A stretch of 64,000 nt of DNA from Microdochium bolleyi (Eukaryota > Ascomycota > Sordariomycetes > Xylariales > Microdochiaceae): positions 1,798,001-1,862,000 of the forward strand of contig KQ964248.1 in NCBI GenBank assembly GCA_001566295.1, written 5' to 3'. Shown here piece after piece: positions 45,633 to 56,576 of the stretch. Both the position numbers and the translations under genes were made by a program. The notes below the pieces were generated by a model. The model was not told where the DNA came from. It ran no database searches and worked only from the letters and a program-made list of their open reading frames with translations. How positions within the stretch are numbered: the stretch's first letter is position 1; every line of letters begins with the position of its first letter.

Positions 45633-47453
45633 ATCTGCGGTGGCTTGTGTGCGTGTTGTCGCAAGGTGGAATGTTGTTGGATGGAGCTAGCAAAAGTGCC
45701 CTCCTGGAGGTGCAGCACTGTTCGTCCTGCAGCTGGACTTTCTCTGGTTTTTTTTGCGGGTCCGATTGGCTGATAAGACTGGCGCGCCCGACTTTTTTGT
45801 TTTCTGCCCACAGTGTTGCTTGAAGACTGGCACAGTAGAGTCCAGCCCGAACGGCAGGCGGTGACCTAAAATGGGGTGGGTCTGCCATCACGTTGCCCAA
45901 GTCCGACTGCAGACTCGGGCAAGGACGACTTCAATAAGCCTCCATTGCTCAGGTGCCGGCTTAGTTGAGCCTCAATTTCCCGGCGGCCAATACTTCCGGT
46001 TCACCCCGTGGCCCTATAGTCGGAGTAGGGCTCGCTAGCTTGAATCGGGCTTTTCCACCTCCAACTCACGCCTCCACGGCCCCCCGTTCGGGAAGCCCGG
46101 ACTGTCGAGCTTTGCACGTCGTTATTTGACACAGCGTTGCATAGTGTTCTGATATCATGTCTCGTCACCACAAACGCACGAAAGACATGAAAAAAGTCTC
46201 TTGGTGCTTTGCAGCGAGACACACGCATTCCAGCCCCAATGAAAAATCCTCAGAGCTCCACGATCAGACTCTTCTCTGCGTGGGGTTCACGGATATCCTC
46301 ACCCGGTTCCCTGGGTGTGTGCACTAAGTAAGCGTATCTTGCAGATCGACCTCCCGCCTCCCCACCATCGGTAGATCAAAACGCCTCAGGAGCTACAGCA
46401 TCATCTGCGAGTTACTATGGTGTCCGCCACTTTCGCTCGTCGTGTACGATTATCCATCCCGCTGTCGTGTCAAGACCTGGGTCGTCTTGCCTGCCACGTC
46501 TTTTCCTCGGACACCGCATCGCTTCGAGTCGTGATTATCCTCACGTTGCTTGTCAGGTCGCATCCGACATCTGGTCTAGAGTATATGTGCCACCAAGCAT
46601 TCCGAGAGACCTTGATGGCGGTTCTGGGCGTGAAGCGCATATGGTCGACGGGTGCGGCACAAGACACTATCAAACGGCACACTTGAATGGCCACAGATGT
46701 GGGCCAAGGTCCGTGGCTGGCGCCGGTAGCTCTGAAGTTCGCTTCAGCATAGTCGCCAAATGCCAGGTTCCGCGACCAAATGTGCTGTTCCTCAGGCTCC
46801 CTTACTGGCCATCTGTCGCACTTAATCTTACTGCGCTGTCCGCAGCTCTTGCTTGTAGGCAGTGACATACGGCTACTCAACTGGCCAAGGCCTTTTCTCG
46901 GCGACTGCCGTCTATATCATGTGACGACTCACGGCTGTCTCCCGTCCAAGGCTGTCCGATAAGCTCTTGCGACTCCCCAGGCATGACAGGCCACCGGCCG
47001 GGCCCACAGGGGCCACTTCCCCAGCTTTCCCCAGATTCCAGCCGCGTGGGTGGAGACGGACCCGCTCTGTTGCAGCCAAGCACTGCTGCTAGGCCCAACC
47101 AGCTCGTCCCAGGACTTTTTGAAGTGCTTGCTGGCCATGGGTATTGTTTTCCGGAGTCGAAAGGCACACGGCGCCCCAGCTCAGAATGCAGGATCCGCCA
47201 TTGCCAGCAGCGACTCAGGACCCGAGGCTAGTCATGAAGCTTCATGACAGCTCGCCCGTCATGGACCAGCGGCACGGGACAGCTCATGCCCCAAGGCTGG
47301 CACTCGAGGGCGGCACATATAGCTCGATCAGGAGATACATAAGAATGGCCGGGTTCCTCGGCGCGAGTATTGAGAGAAGGCAGAGTCGGCCACCCTGATC
47401 CTTCCGTACACACACTCCCGACACGAAGAGAATATCCCGCTTGCACAGGCACA
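45633..47453. other. Divergent region between EBP2 and the MFS gene
   Basis: 1.8 kb without a supported gene. Short open frames on both strands lack domain features. It should contain both promoters. Confidence 0.5.
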
Positions 47454-49544
47454 ATGGCGGCGGACGACGCTGTCAAGACTGAAGCTCCTGCTGCCCACGA
47501 TGTGGCCCACGTCGAGCGCCACTCGGATTCGGAGAAGGGAGAGAGACGAGACTCGTACATACCGCAGAACGACGAGGACTATGAAGTGACTTACAAGACG
47601 TGGCTTGTCGTTGGCATCCTGTCGGCCAGCTATGGTCTTTCATTCTGGATCGTACCTGCTCTGGCCGCTTGCCAGGCCGTCGTTGCCACTCAACTTGGAG
47701 ACGTGACCGGCCAGACATGGTACCTTGCACTCTACTTGATGACAATCACAATCGCCTTTATGATTTGTGGAGGTAATGATATCCAGGGGTTCGAGGGTGA
47801 TACACAGCACTTTCGCTAACAATGATGTCTGTCCTCCCAGCAAACTCTGATCTCTTCGGACGACGATGGTTCCTCATCTTTGGCAATGCTCTGCTTTTCG
47901 TTGGCCTCATCGTCGGCGGCACAGCGAAGAACAACACTCAGATGTGGGCCGCCATGTCACTGATCGGTTTCGCGTCCGGGAACACACAGCTTGCTGCCTT
48001 TGCCGTGCCCGAGCTCCTTCCAAACAAGTGGAGGCACATTGCCATTGTCATCGCTGACGCCATTGTCATTGTGGCTGTGATCATTGGGCCGATCGCCGGA
48101 AGGTACAGCGTTGTCAACATTGCAAGCGAAGCTGTAAGTGCACTCTTTCTTGTCTTCGGTGACTTATGATAGCTCCTCATCATTTACTGATTCCACACTC
48201 TTACAACTTAGTGGCGATGGCTGTTCTACGTACCTGCGATTCTTGCCTTCTTCTCTGGCGCGGGACTTGTCCTATACTACTATCCGCCGTCTCACCCGCG
48301 CGGTTTGCCATTCAAGCGGGCCATCCGCGAGCTCGACTATGGCGGCGCTTTCCTCTTCGCCGTCGCCACCACCCTCATTCTGACCGGCCTTGTCTACACT
48401 GCGACCCTGCCTTCCAACGATCCCAAGGTGATTGGTACCCTCGTTGCCGGATTCGGAACTATGGTCGCCTTCGCGCTCTACGAGATCTTCGCGCCCCTGA
48501 AACAACCTCTGACCCCAACACACGTCTTCACCGCCGGTAAGGGCCGCGCCCTGACCGCGCCCTTCGTTGCAGCCTTCGTCGTCACTATGTTCTATTATTC
48601 CATAAACATAATTTACCCGACCATGCTCGCAGTATTCTATGTTCCCGCCGGCGACGTTCAGTACGGTGTCCTCCTGACGCTCCCGCAGAATCTGGGTCTC
48701 ACCTTGGGGGCGGTCCTGCTCTCCGTGTTCGGCAGCAAGATCGGGCACTGGCGCTGGACTCTGACGGGATCCGTGGCTATGATGGTCGTCTTCGGTGCTC
48801 TGCTGGCCCTCGGCACGCCTAACAACAAGGACATGATGATCGCCTTCACGTTCCTAGCCATGGTCGGCTTCGGCTGGGCGCAGTACCTGTCAATCACATA
48901 TGTGCAGTTTGGCACTAGCCAGAAGGAGCTTGGTATTGCTGGTGGTCTCGCGTAAGTACCTCTCTCTCACTCCTAAGTACCTCTCTCTCGCTCCGATACA
49001 CTCCCCACAGCAACTTCTGCATTTAGTTCATGAACTGACAGCGTCCACTACAACGCAGTGGCGTGGCCCGCTTCGCAGGTGGCGCCGTCGCCGTCGCCGT
49101 GTACCAGACAATACTGGGCAACGTACAGATGAAGGCGGCAGCCGAGCTGATCCCCGCGGCCGCCACGGGTGCCGGACTGCCCGCGAGCTCCGTGGCGTCC
49201 TTCATGCTCGCGCTGCCGCTCGGCGCCGGGGCACTCGCCAACGTGCCCGGCGTCACACCCGAGATCATTGCGGCGGGCGGCGCGGCGCTGCAGCAGAGCT
49301 ATGTCGCGGGTCTGCGTACCACGGCCCTGTCCTCGCTCTCGTTCGGCATTCTCGGCATCATCGGTAAGCAACTGTTTTTACTTTGGGGAGATTAGAGTAC
49401 TTCCGGACTTATGGGCTTGCTAACAATTTCCGCTTGGAAACTACAGCCTGCATGTGCTGCGAGGACATCGACCACAAGATGAATAACAAGATCGAGGTCT
49501 ACCTCGAGAATGACGTCCACGCTGATCGCAACGAGTTCCACTGA
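47454..49544 (+). CDS. MFS transporter of the TRI12 efflux family
   Basis: Five exons (47454-47772, 47841-48133, 48212-48951, 49059-49363, 49447-49544) encode 584 residues with about 14 hydrophobic helices after a charged 48-residue N-terminus. The loop GANSDLFGRRWFLIFGNALL is a version of MFS motif A between helices 2 and 3. Other helices include TTLILTGLVYTATL, APFVAAFVVTMFYYSINIIY and MMVVFGALLALG. The length, the WKTY-type start (YKTWLVVGILSASYGLSFWI) and the C-terminal CMCCEDIDHKMNNKIEVYLE point to the TRI12/siderophore-type proton antiporters, which export toxins or siderophores. The cargo is unknown; no biosynthetic cluster is nearby. Intron 3 contains a tandem duplication of its own 5' end. 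Confidence 0.92.
48953..48994 (+). repeat. 21-bp tandem duplication in MFS intron 3
   Basis: TAAGTACCTCTCTCTCACTCC is followed directly by a copy with one change (A to G). The first copy includes most of the working donor site; the second lacks the G needed for GT. Confidence 0.85.
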
Positions 49545-50822
49545 TTCCGGCAATAGCTAAAGTGGATGTAATACGAAAATGGGCCACATGTACAGAGCCT
49601 CGCCGGTTTGGATGACTCTTTGTGTGTGTTGGATAAGGGGGCTACCAGGAAGTCACAGGGAGGTTATTAGTCGTACAATGTGTGTGAGCTCGACTGTAGT
49701 AGTTGTTGTTGTTCTGAGTATCTGCGGAGTTTTGGTCAGAATGGAAGATATGAATGATATACCCCGGGTAGGATTTTAGTCATACAGTCGTTAACTCTGG
49801 ATGTCTATATTCTGAAGAAAGATGTTCATCTCACGTGTTTCCCATCGCATTTGTGTACGCCCTTTCCGCGAGGGACCGCGGAAGTTGTATGGCCACCCAC
49901 CCACCTGACGGCGGAATTATCAATGTGTCAGGTCAAGAGCCGCATGACAACCAGCGCGCAGGGATCACGGGCAGTAGCGGCAGCACGCCACTATTTCGAC
50001 GTGACACCGTTTGAGGTGCCGAAGGAGAATACGGAACTGGACTTCCTGTCTGGAAAAAGTCTCGGCCGGTGCCGAAGATCCCTACTCAAGTCGCATCAGA
50101 CACACGCACATAGAAGACTCCAACTCTACAAGAGGTGGTGCGGAAGCCGGCTAACGTTCTGCGAGGTGTGTGGACGGAGAGTCCGTGCGGAGAAAGTATC
50201 TGGCAACGAGGAAGACACTCTTGCGTGCTCATCAGCGTGGCTTCTCCTCTCTCGGACTTACTACCCCGCGTCGGGCGACTTACGGCATAGTACGCTGTAC
50301 GGTGAATGCATTGTTAGACCAAGTACAACTAATGCTCGCTCGTCGCTTCGCCTCTCCAGGCCGCCGCTGTTTGGGGTAAGCTAGGTACATCATGAGCAGG
50401 AAGTGGTCGAGTGCTCTGCGGAGAAGCTTTGCACTAGGTCGGAGGAGCCTGCTTGGTCCTCCTCGTCGGCATTTTGGGATGATGGGTTGCTGCAGCGCTT
50501 TCCTGGTCACCCTCTGCGGGTACCGGTACCTGCCGCTGATCATCAATCAGGCGTGATATTTGGAGAAGGTCGTCGGTATTCGCCCTTCCGGAAGTGTTGT
50601 TCCCGTGGGCGTTGCAAAAGTCGTGTCCGTTGTCAGCGGACCAGCCCTGTGTGCGAATGTGTACCATGCAGGCGCGGGAGCTATTTTAGCAGATGCGGGC
50701 TTCCGGCTGATTGGCTCGAGGCTCTTTTCGTGATTGACAACTTCGGGATAACAAGAGGAGCTTAAGTCTGAGTGGAGGTTCGAAAAGGTTCCGACTACGC
50801 TTGCGCTAGACTGGACGGCGAG
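49545..50822. other. Gene-poor region downstream of the MFS gene
   Basis: No supported coding region. The open frames of up to 177 codons lack domain features. The stretch leads directly into the inverted-repeat element. Confidence 0.5.
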
Positions 50823-51155
50823 GAGACCCTATAAAGGCACATTAAAGTCGCTTATTGCCGGCACATTAATGAACGTAGAGATACCTCTACTACCTCTGCT
50901 ACCTCTGCTACCTCTGCTACCTCTGCTACCTCTGCTACCTCTGCTACCTCTGCTACCTCTGCTACCGCGGGCGTAGAGGAGGGTAGTAGTTTAGGTAAAG
51001 CTACTGTACCTCGGACTATGCTATATTCTAGCGTAGCTCGAGGTATACTGTTTGCTATACGACTTTGTGCGCGAAAAGATATATATCGAGCTAGGGTGGT
51101 GTGGGTAATTAATGTGCCGGCGAAAAGCAAGTCTAATGTGCCTTTATGGGGTCTC
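50823..51155. mobile_element. MITE-like element with 48-bp terminal inverted repeats
   Basis: The left end (50823-50870) and the reverse complement of the right end (51108-51155) align over 48 bp with 42 matches and no gaps, both starting GAGACCC and ending GGCACATTAAT. Each arm carries two copies of GGCACATTA in the same orientation. A 7-bp direct repeat CGGCGAG lies immediately outside the left end (50816-50822) and 2 bp beyond the right end (51158-51164), a possible target-site duplication. The interior is AT-rich and holds a 9-bp minisatellite. There is no transposase. This fits a non-autonomous TIR (class II) transposon relic; the superfamily is not determined. Confidence 0.8.
50882..50962. 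repeat. 9-bp minisatellite (TACCTCTGC)n inside the TIR element
   Basis: One variant unit (TACCTCTAC) is followed by eight perfect units and a partial one. On the minus strand it reads as repeated Ala-Glu-Val in a 92-codon open frame, which I regard as incidental. Confidence 0.9.
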
Positions 51156-51947
51156 GGCGGCGAGCTCTGATTAGAGTTCTACTACGGGCTGGTTGTCCCT
51201 TACCATAAGGCTGCTCTGTAGACGAATATCCACTCAAAGCTGGGAGAGCAATGCCTCAAGGTAGCAGTTCCAGTATACTGGTACTATTCATGTGGCAAGT
51301 CCTGAAAAGAAGTCTTAGAGGAACGGCAAGACTGTTGTGGAGGGATGGTTCGAGTGTGCGGCCTGCAAGTTCTTCAGACCGGTAGGGCTGTCGATCCGAG
51401 CGCGGAAGTTTGTTCCTCGTCACAGTGGAGAAAGGTACTCGATACGGAACGTCAGCTGCTAACGACACTGCTCGAAGAACGGCAGGCCGATCTTTTCATC
51501 ACACACTATGAGTACGCGGTCGCTTCCGCTGCTGCTAGCGGATATACACAGCCGTGCCGTTCAAGAGGGGCTTTAGGTGGAAGGTCACGACACCGCAATA
51601 ATTGCACCTTGGCATTCGGAGTGGACCATGCTGACACGCGTGTCTTGCTGGTTCGTGCGGAGCGCCTTTCTTGTTGCTGAGGTCAAGCAGGAAAGCAGAT
51701 CCTGCAGGACCTGATATACCTTGGTGTTGTCATTGGGAGGGATCCGACATAAAGCGAGTGACGGTGGTCGATTTTCGCTCGGTGCGGCGAGCATTTTTGA
51801 GTTATACAGTCTTTGCACGTTCATGACAGAGCTCGAGCCACGAAGTAGTCACCAACTGTGATAGAGCTATCTAGGATATCAACTTGATCGATCCCGCCCG
51901 GCGAGAAAGCAGATCAACACGGTCACCCACGCAGTCCGTCGTCCACC
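51156..51947. other. Intergenic, upstream of the ABM-like gene
   Basis: About 0.8 kb from the end of the TIR element to the ATG at 51948. No supported gene. Confidence 0.5.
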
Positions 51948-52724
51948 ATGTCGGATATGTACCTCTTCGCCAACGTCAACTTTGTGCCGGGCCACTATGG
52001 CGACTGGCAAGCCGCGTACGACAAGCTGGCCGAGTATGTCTGGAGCGAGGAGAAGACGACCAAGACATACTACTTTGGGATCCCGTTCGACTATGCCAGT
52101 GATGTGGCCAACACCACGCTCATGTTTGCATTCGAGGTGTACGAGAACATGGAGGCAAGTAGTTCCGCGGCTTCGCGCACCCATCTGAATCCCGTGCTCA
52201 CGATGCCTGAGGTCCTATCCCCTTCATTCACTCATGCAGCTATACAGGCCCTCACGGACATCCATCTCAAGTCGCCGACGATGGGCACATTCCTCAAAAC
52301 CGCCCTCCCTTGCATGACCACGGGCCTGGACCTCGCGTACTACAGCTATGCGGCGGGCTTCCTGGACAGGCCTGGGGACCGGCGGGAGTGCGGCGTGATG
52401 CATGACATGCGCATTCACTGCACCACCGCAGAGGGCCGGGGCATCGTGGAGACGGCCCTCCGCGACCAGGTCGAGCCCGGCCTCCTCCGGATGGAAGGAG
52501 GTGGTGCCGTGGAGAACGGGGTCTATACGTGGCTGGTGTGCCGGAGCAACAACGACGACCGCGAGGTCCGTGTGTACTCGCGCTTCCGGTCGGCCGAGGA
52601 CCTCGAGCGATACCTGAGGATGCCGGAGGTCCAGCAGTTCTGGAGGGAACATGGGCAGAAGGAGGTTGCTACGATGGAGCAGAGGGGATATGTACCGAAT
52701 CATAAAGGGTGGCTGCACCGTTGA
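51948..52724 (+). CDS. Dimeric alpha-beta barrel (ABM-like) protein
   Basis: The span is open throughout, but a probable GC-AG intron (52155-52247) splits it, giving 227 residues after splicing. Two ferredoxin-like halves are visible. The first (MYLFANVNFVPGHYGDWQAA, then NTTLMFAFEVYENMEALTDI across the splice) has the strand-helix pattern of antibiotic-biosynthesis-monooxygenase-type domains. The second (CGVMHDMRIHCTTAEGRGIV, then YTWLVCRSNNDDREVRVYSR and AEDLERYLRMPEVQQFWREH) repeats the pattern. Such proteins are cofactor-free oxygenases or small-molecule binders; the activity here is unknown. Without splicing the product has 31 extra residues between helix and strand. It converges with cyanase, with 148 bp between the stop codons. 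Confidence 0.75.
   Translation: MSDMYLFANVNFVPGHYGDWQAAYDKLAEYVWSEEKTTKTYYFGIPFDYASDVANTTLMFAFEVYENMEASSSAASRTHLNPVLTMPEVLSPSFTHAAIQALTDIHLKSPTMGTFLKTALPCMTTGLDLAYYSYAAGFLDRPGDRRECGVMHDMRIHCTTAEGRGIVETALRDQVEPGLLRMEGGGAVENGVYTWLVCRSNNDDREVRVYSRFRSAEDLERYLRMPEVQQFWREHGQKEVATMEQRGYVPNHKGWLHR
52155..52247 (+). other. Probable GC-AG intron, 93 bp, frame-preserving
   Basis: Donor GAG/GCAAGT matches the strong consensus typical of GC-AG introns; the acceptor is ATACAG. Removal joins NME to ALTDIHLKS, an uninterrupted helix as expected for the fold. The alternative GT donor (GTAGTT) 4 bp downstream would shift the frame. Confidence 0.65.
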
Positions 52725-52872
52725 GAAGAATTGGGCGAAGTGGATCACATATAACCACGCAGACCTTCAAATGAAGTTGGGGCAATATGGAGTGAGCCGG
52801 AAATATGAATTATCCCAAAATGATATTTATCTGGAGGTCCATTTTCATTTGGCAAACACTTCTACACAGCAC
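52725..52872. other. Shared 3' region of the convergent ABM and cyanase genes
   Basis: Only 148 bp separate the two stop codons, so the transcripts probably overlap. The sequence is AT-rich. Confidence 0.6.
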
Positions 52873-53524
52873 CTAGAATCTCGTGTAGGGCAACCACTTG
52901 CCTCTGAGTGTGATGACAGCCCAGCTGGTATGTTGTATCAGCAAATTAGCTCAAGCATCATGATTTAGGTCGCCGAAGCGCGAGTGTGATAGAAAAAGTA
53001 CTCACGTAACCCCATCTCCGTCAACCTCCTTGTCAACCTTGCTCGAAAATGCAATCGCGCTCATGATGCCGTCCCCGAATTTCTCATTCATGACCGCCTT
53101 GAGTGCATAACCATAGTTCTGAACGACCTCGTAGAGTCGGTAGATCAAGGGCTCCACGGGCGGCATTGGTCCGGCGCTTCCACGATCGGGGAATCCCGTG
53201 CACAGCTGCGACCGGGCCAGGGCCTCGTTTGGGATGCCCAACAGGGAGGACAACTTTTGAGCGTCCTCTTCAGAGGCCTGAGCCTGCCCATAGAACATGG
53301 CAGCCACCGCGACTTCGCCGCGACCGAGCTCCTTGCCGATCTGCTCAAAGGTCAGCTGCTTGTCGGCCTTGGCCTCGAAGAGTACCTTCGAGTAGCCCGG
53401 TAAGCGGTCTGCGAAGGTGGACTGTAGGAGATGTGTTAGTTCTGACGACTTGCCAGAAGCGGGTATCTCAGGTAGGGCAAGAGAAACTCACATCTATTCC
53501 AGCGAGTCGAACCTGACCGGACAT
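52873..53524 (-). CDS. Cyanate hydratase (cyanase)
   Basis: Three exons (53524-53492, 53421-53006, 52924-52873) encode 166 residues, the usual fungal size. Cyanase converts cyanate and bicarbonate to ammonia and CO2, detoxifying cyanate and releasing nitrogen. An N-terminal helical DNA-binding-like domain (LTFEQIGKELGRGEVAVAAM) precedes the catalytic C-terminus. The active-site residues are carried by PPVEPLIYRLYEVVQNYGYA (Arg, Glu) and AIAFSSKVD (Ser). The last 17 residues (WAVITLRGKWLPYTRF) come from a separate 52-bp exon, reached by a GTGAGT donor and a CCAG acceptor. Ending the gene at the first stop would lose this conserved tail. Gene naming in fungi varies (CYN1), so no symbol is assigned. 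Confidence 0.95.
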
Positions 53525-54606
53525 TGCGACGACGTCGGAAGGTAGGTCGATGGGAGAATATGAGGGGCTTCGTTGCTTCGATTGGCGGCAGTGCACTGCG
53601 AGAGATGAACCAGAATCTCAAGGTGTCTTTTCTGAATAATGTGTAAGGAACAGCGGCAGCAACGTGATCAGCGAGTTTACGAAGTGGTGGTGCTTCCGAT
53701 TCTCTTGTGTGATAACCTATCAGATCCCCGCAGTCCAACGCTGATTGCTCCTCCGAGTGACGTCTACTATTATGCAGCAACAATGTCACGCTGCAGTCAC
53801 ATTGCATGCGCCGCGTATGCCGTACTGTGCTCTCCGAAGTGACATTGCTCAGCGACCCCGCGTCCCCTCTTCCCCACTGCATCCGTGTAGACGTTGCGTT
53901 GCATTCGGAGAATGGAGGAAGCTTTGTCACCGTGCGAGTTCTGGGTTTTCGGCCATGGCACATATACTGACTCTGGCCACAAGACCAGGCCCTCAGCAAT
54001 CTTGGGACCCGAGGACCGAGCGCTCCCTAACCGGAGCAGATGTTCGGCGCGTTGTGCTCCAGCCGCCGGGGATCCGGAGGCCGGTGATCGGAGCCCCACA
54101 TCGGAGCGGCCCCACTGAGCCACCGAGCCGCTTCCACGAAAGTGAGGAGCCCCCCGACAAGACAGCATCACTTTTGGTTTGATGGATTGTGATCCTCGGA
54201 CTGGTCTTGCCGAGGCCACAAAGAGTAAAATATGTTTCATGGGGTCTTGGTAATAAAAAGGAAAACCAGCGTCACGGAGGTGATGCTCCGCGACCTCTAA
54301 GACTCGCGTAACCCTGGCTGACGTCCTCAGCAGTGTGCTCCACCAGTGCGTCGCCCCACCACTTCTCGCAACATCTGGAGCTTCCATGGAACTCGGCATC
54401 CGCAAAACCCCCACCAACCCGCCGTCATCATCACGCACGACAGAACCCAAGAGCTGCGCAGGCGCGGCACAAAGAATCCCAAGGCCGCCTAGACTTCCAA
54501 GAGCCAGCTCGTGCCCAACCAGCTCGATGCGATAGCAGCTGCTCGGTCAAACTGGCCATTCAAAGAATCTAGCTTTGCCGCAAGCTTACAGAGCCATTGC
54601 ATCATA
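53525..54606. other. Divergent promoter region of cyanase and NAD kinase
   Basis: This is 1.08 kb between outward-reading genes. No supported open frame or repeat. Confidence 0.55.
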
Positions 54607-56576
54607 ATGGCTGCCAACGGTGCGTCCGGCAAGGACGAGCATGCCAGCCAAGGCACAGAAAAGCATGTGCACTACGATGACCATGTCGAGAGCGCGAGCG
54701 ACGAGGACGCGAAGCCGTTCGAAGTACGACCCTCCGCGTCTGTTCTTCTATATCTTTTGCGACTAGCCCACTGACTCGCCTTCTCTGGGGTTCTCCAGGT
54801 GACCTTCGAGTCTAACAATCCTCATCGCCGAAAGAGCTCGCTCGCTGCAGCCACCGCCGTCATGCCACAGATCCCAAAATCCCCGAAGAAAACGCAATGC
54901 CTTGTTCACCAATTCTTCGAGAGCCACCGGCGCGCATCCCAGGGCGAACTGCGCCCCTCCCAAGTCATGAGCGACACCTCCGACCACCGGCAAATCCCGG
55001 GTCAAGGCACCGAGCACACCGATGCCACCGGAGACCTCGGTCTCGATCAATACGTTGAGCCGAAGGGTACTGGCCAGGGTCCTGCCGACCTACACCAGAA
55101 TGACTCCAGCAGTAGCGCTGACGAGACCGGCCAGCTCGACCAAAGCTCGTGGAAGGCGCAGGTTGCCAGGTCGCGGTCCGAGCTGGAGCTGGCGGCCGCC
55201 AAGAACCACGATGGACTGCATAGCCGGCTGCTGACCAAGAAGCAGCTGAGCGAGATGGCTTGGGGCGTGCGCGAGCTCAGCCGGCGGCTGGGCAGCATGC
55301 GCCTCAAGTTCAAGGTGCGGACCGTATTCATCTTGACCAAGCTATATGACCCAGAGCTGCTGTACAAGGCGCGCGAGCTGGCGCGCTGGCTTCTGAGCAA
55401 GGACCGCGACGTGCGGTACACGGTCTACGTCGAGGACAACATCAAGAACAACAAGAAGTTTGACATGCCCGGTTTGCTGGACGAGCTGCGGCACGAGTAC
55501 ATCGAGGCCGGCGAGATGGATGAGGACACACCCCGGGACGTCCTGGACCGGCGGCTGCGCTTCTGGACTGAAGAGATGTGCCGCACCCGGCCGCACATGT
55601 TCGACTTTGTGCTGTCCCTAGGTGGCGACGGGACGGTGCTCTACGCCAGCTGGCTGTTCCAGCGCATTGTGCCGCCCGTGCTCAGCTTTGCGCTGGGCAG
55701 CCTCGGGTTCCTGACAAAGTTCGATTTCAGCCAGTATGAAGATATCCTGACCACGTCGTTCACTCAAGGCGTGACGGTTAGTCTGCGGTTGCGGTTCGAA
55801 GGGACAGTCATGCGGAGCCAGAAGAGGCGGAAGGACACGAAAGCTATAAGCAATGGGGAAGCTGAGGCGTCATCTAACGGGAACAGCAATGATGGCGATG
55901 ACGACGATGATGATGAGCATTTGAAACGAGATCTTGTTGAGGAGCTCATCGGCGAGGAGAAGGACGACGAGCACACGCACAAGCCTGATGGTACATTCGA
56001 AATACTGAACGAGATTGTGGTGGACCGAGGTCCCAATGCGAGTAAGTCTAAGTCGAAGATGATGACCATTCACCTGGTACCCCCTTCCACCCGATGTTCT
56101 ACTAAGATTTGCCCCTTCGCACAGCAATGTCCTATACCGAGATCTTCGGTGACGACGAGCACTTCACCTCGGTGCTCGCCGACGGCGTGTGCGTATCCAC
56201 GCCTACCGGCTCGACGGCGTACAACCTCGCGGCAGGCGGGTCGTTGTGCCACCCGGAGAACCCCGTGATGCTGGTGACCTCCATCTGCCCGCACACGTTG
56301 TCGTTCCGGCCCATCATCCTGCCGGACACGATCGTCCTGCGCATCGGGGTGCCCTACGACGCGCGGACAAACAGCTGGGCGAGCTTCGACGGGCGTGAGC
56401 GGATCGAGCTGAAGCCTGGGGACTATGTGACCATTAGCGCCAGCCGGTTCCCCTTCGCCACGGTGCAGCCGCACGGGCGCCGCAGCGAGGACTGGATCAA
56501 CAGTATCAGCGGGAAGCTGGGGTGGAACACGAGGCAGAAGCAGAAGAACGAGGGGTTCAAGAAGTGGGACAGTTAA
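54607..56576 (+). CDS. ATP-NAD kinase (Utr1 type)
   Basis: Three exons (54607-54723, 54799-56041, 56125-56576) encode 603 residues. NAD kinase phosphorylates NAD to NADP and so feeds NADPH-dependent biosynthesis and redox defence. The first ~165 residues are polar and variable. The kinase fold starts near KFKVRTVFILTKLYDPELLY. The signature GGDGT is at 314-318 (LSLGGDGTVLYASW), then PPVLSFALGSLGFLTKFDF. An acidic insertion of about 50 residues precedes NEIVVDRGPNA. The NAD-binding block DGVCVSTPTGSTAYNLAAGG and FRPIILPDTIVLRIGVPYDA come from exon 3. The splice rebuilds Thr (A/CA) in PNATMSYTEI. No mitochondrial presequence is seen, so it is likely cytosolic like Utr1 rather than Pos5. Confidence 0.95.

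Noticed and set aside
50882..50962. CRISPR-like array
   Set aside because: The units are 9 bp with no spacers, in a eukaryotic genome; it is a minisatellite.
50852..51130. 92-codon open frame with Ala-Glu-Val repeats
   Set aside because: It arises from the 9-bp minisatellite inside the inverted-repeat element and extends into both arms; no sign of a real protein.
47454..53524. Possible secondary-metabolite or detoxification cluster (MFS, ABM-like, cyanase)
   Set aside because: No synthase, P450 or cluster regulator is present; the genes are spaced by kilobases and flanked by housekeeping genes.
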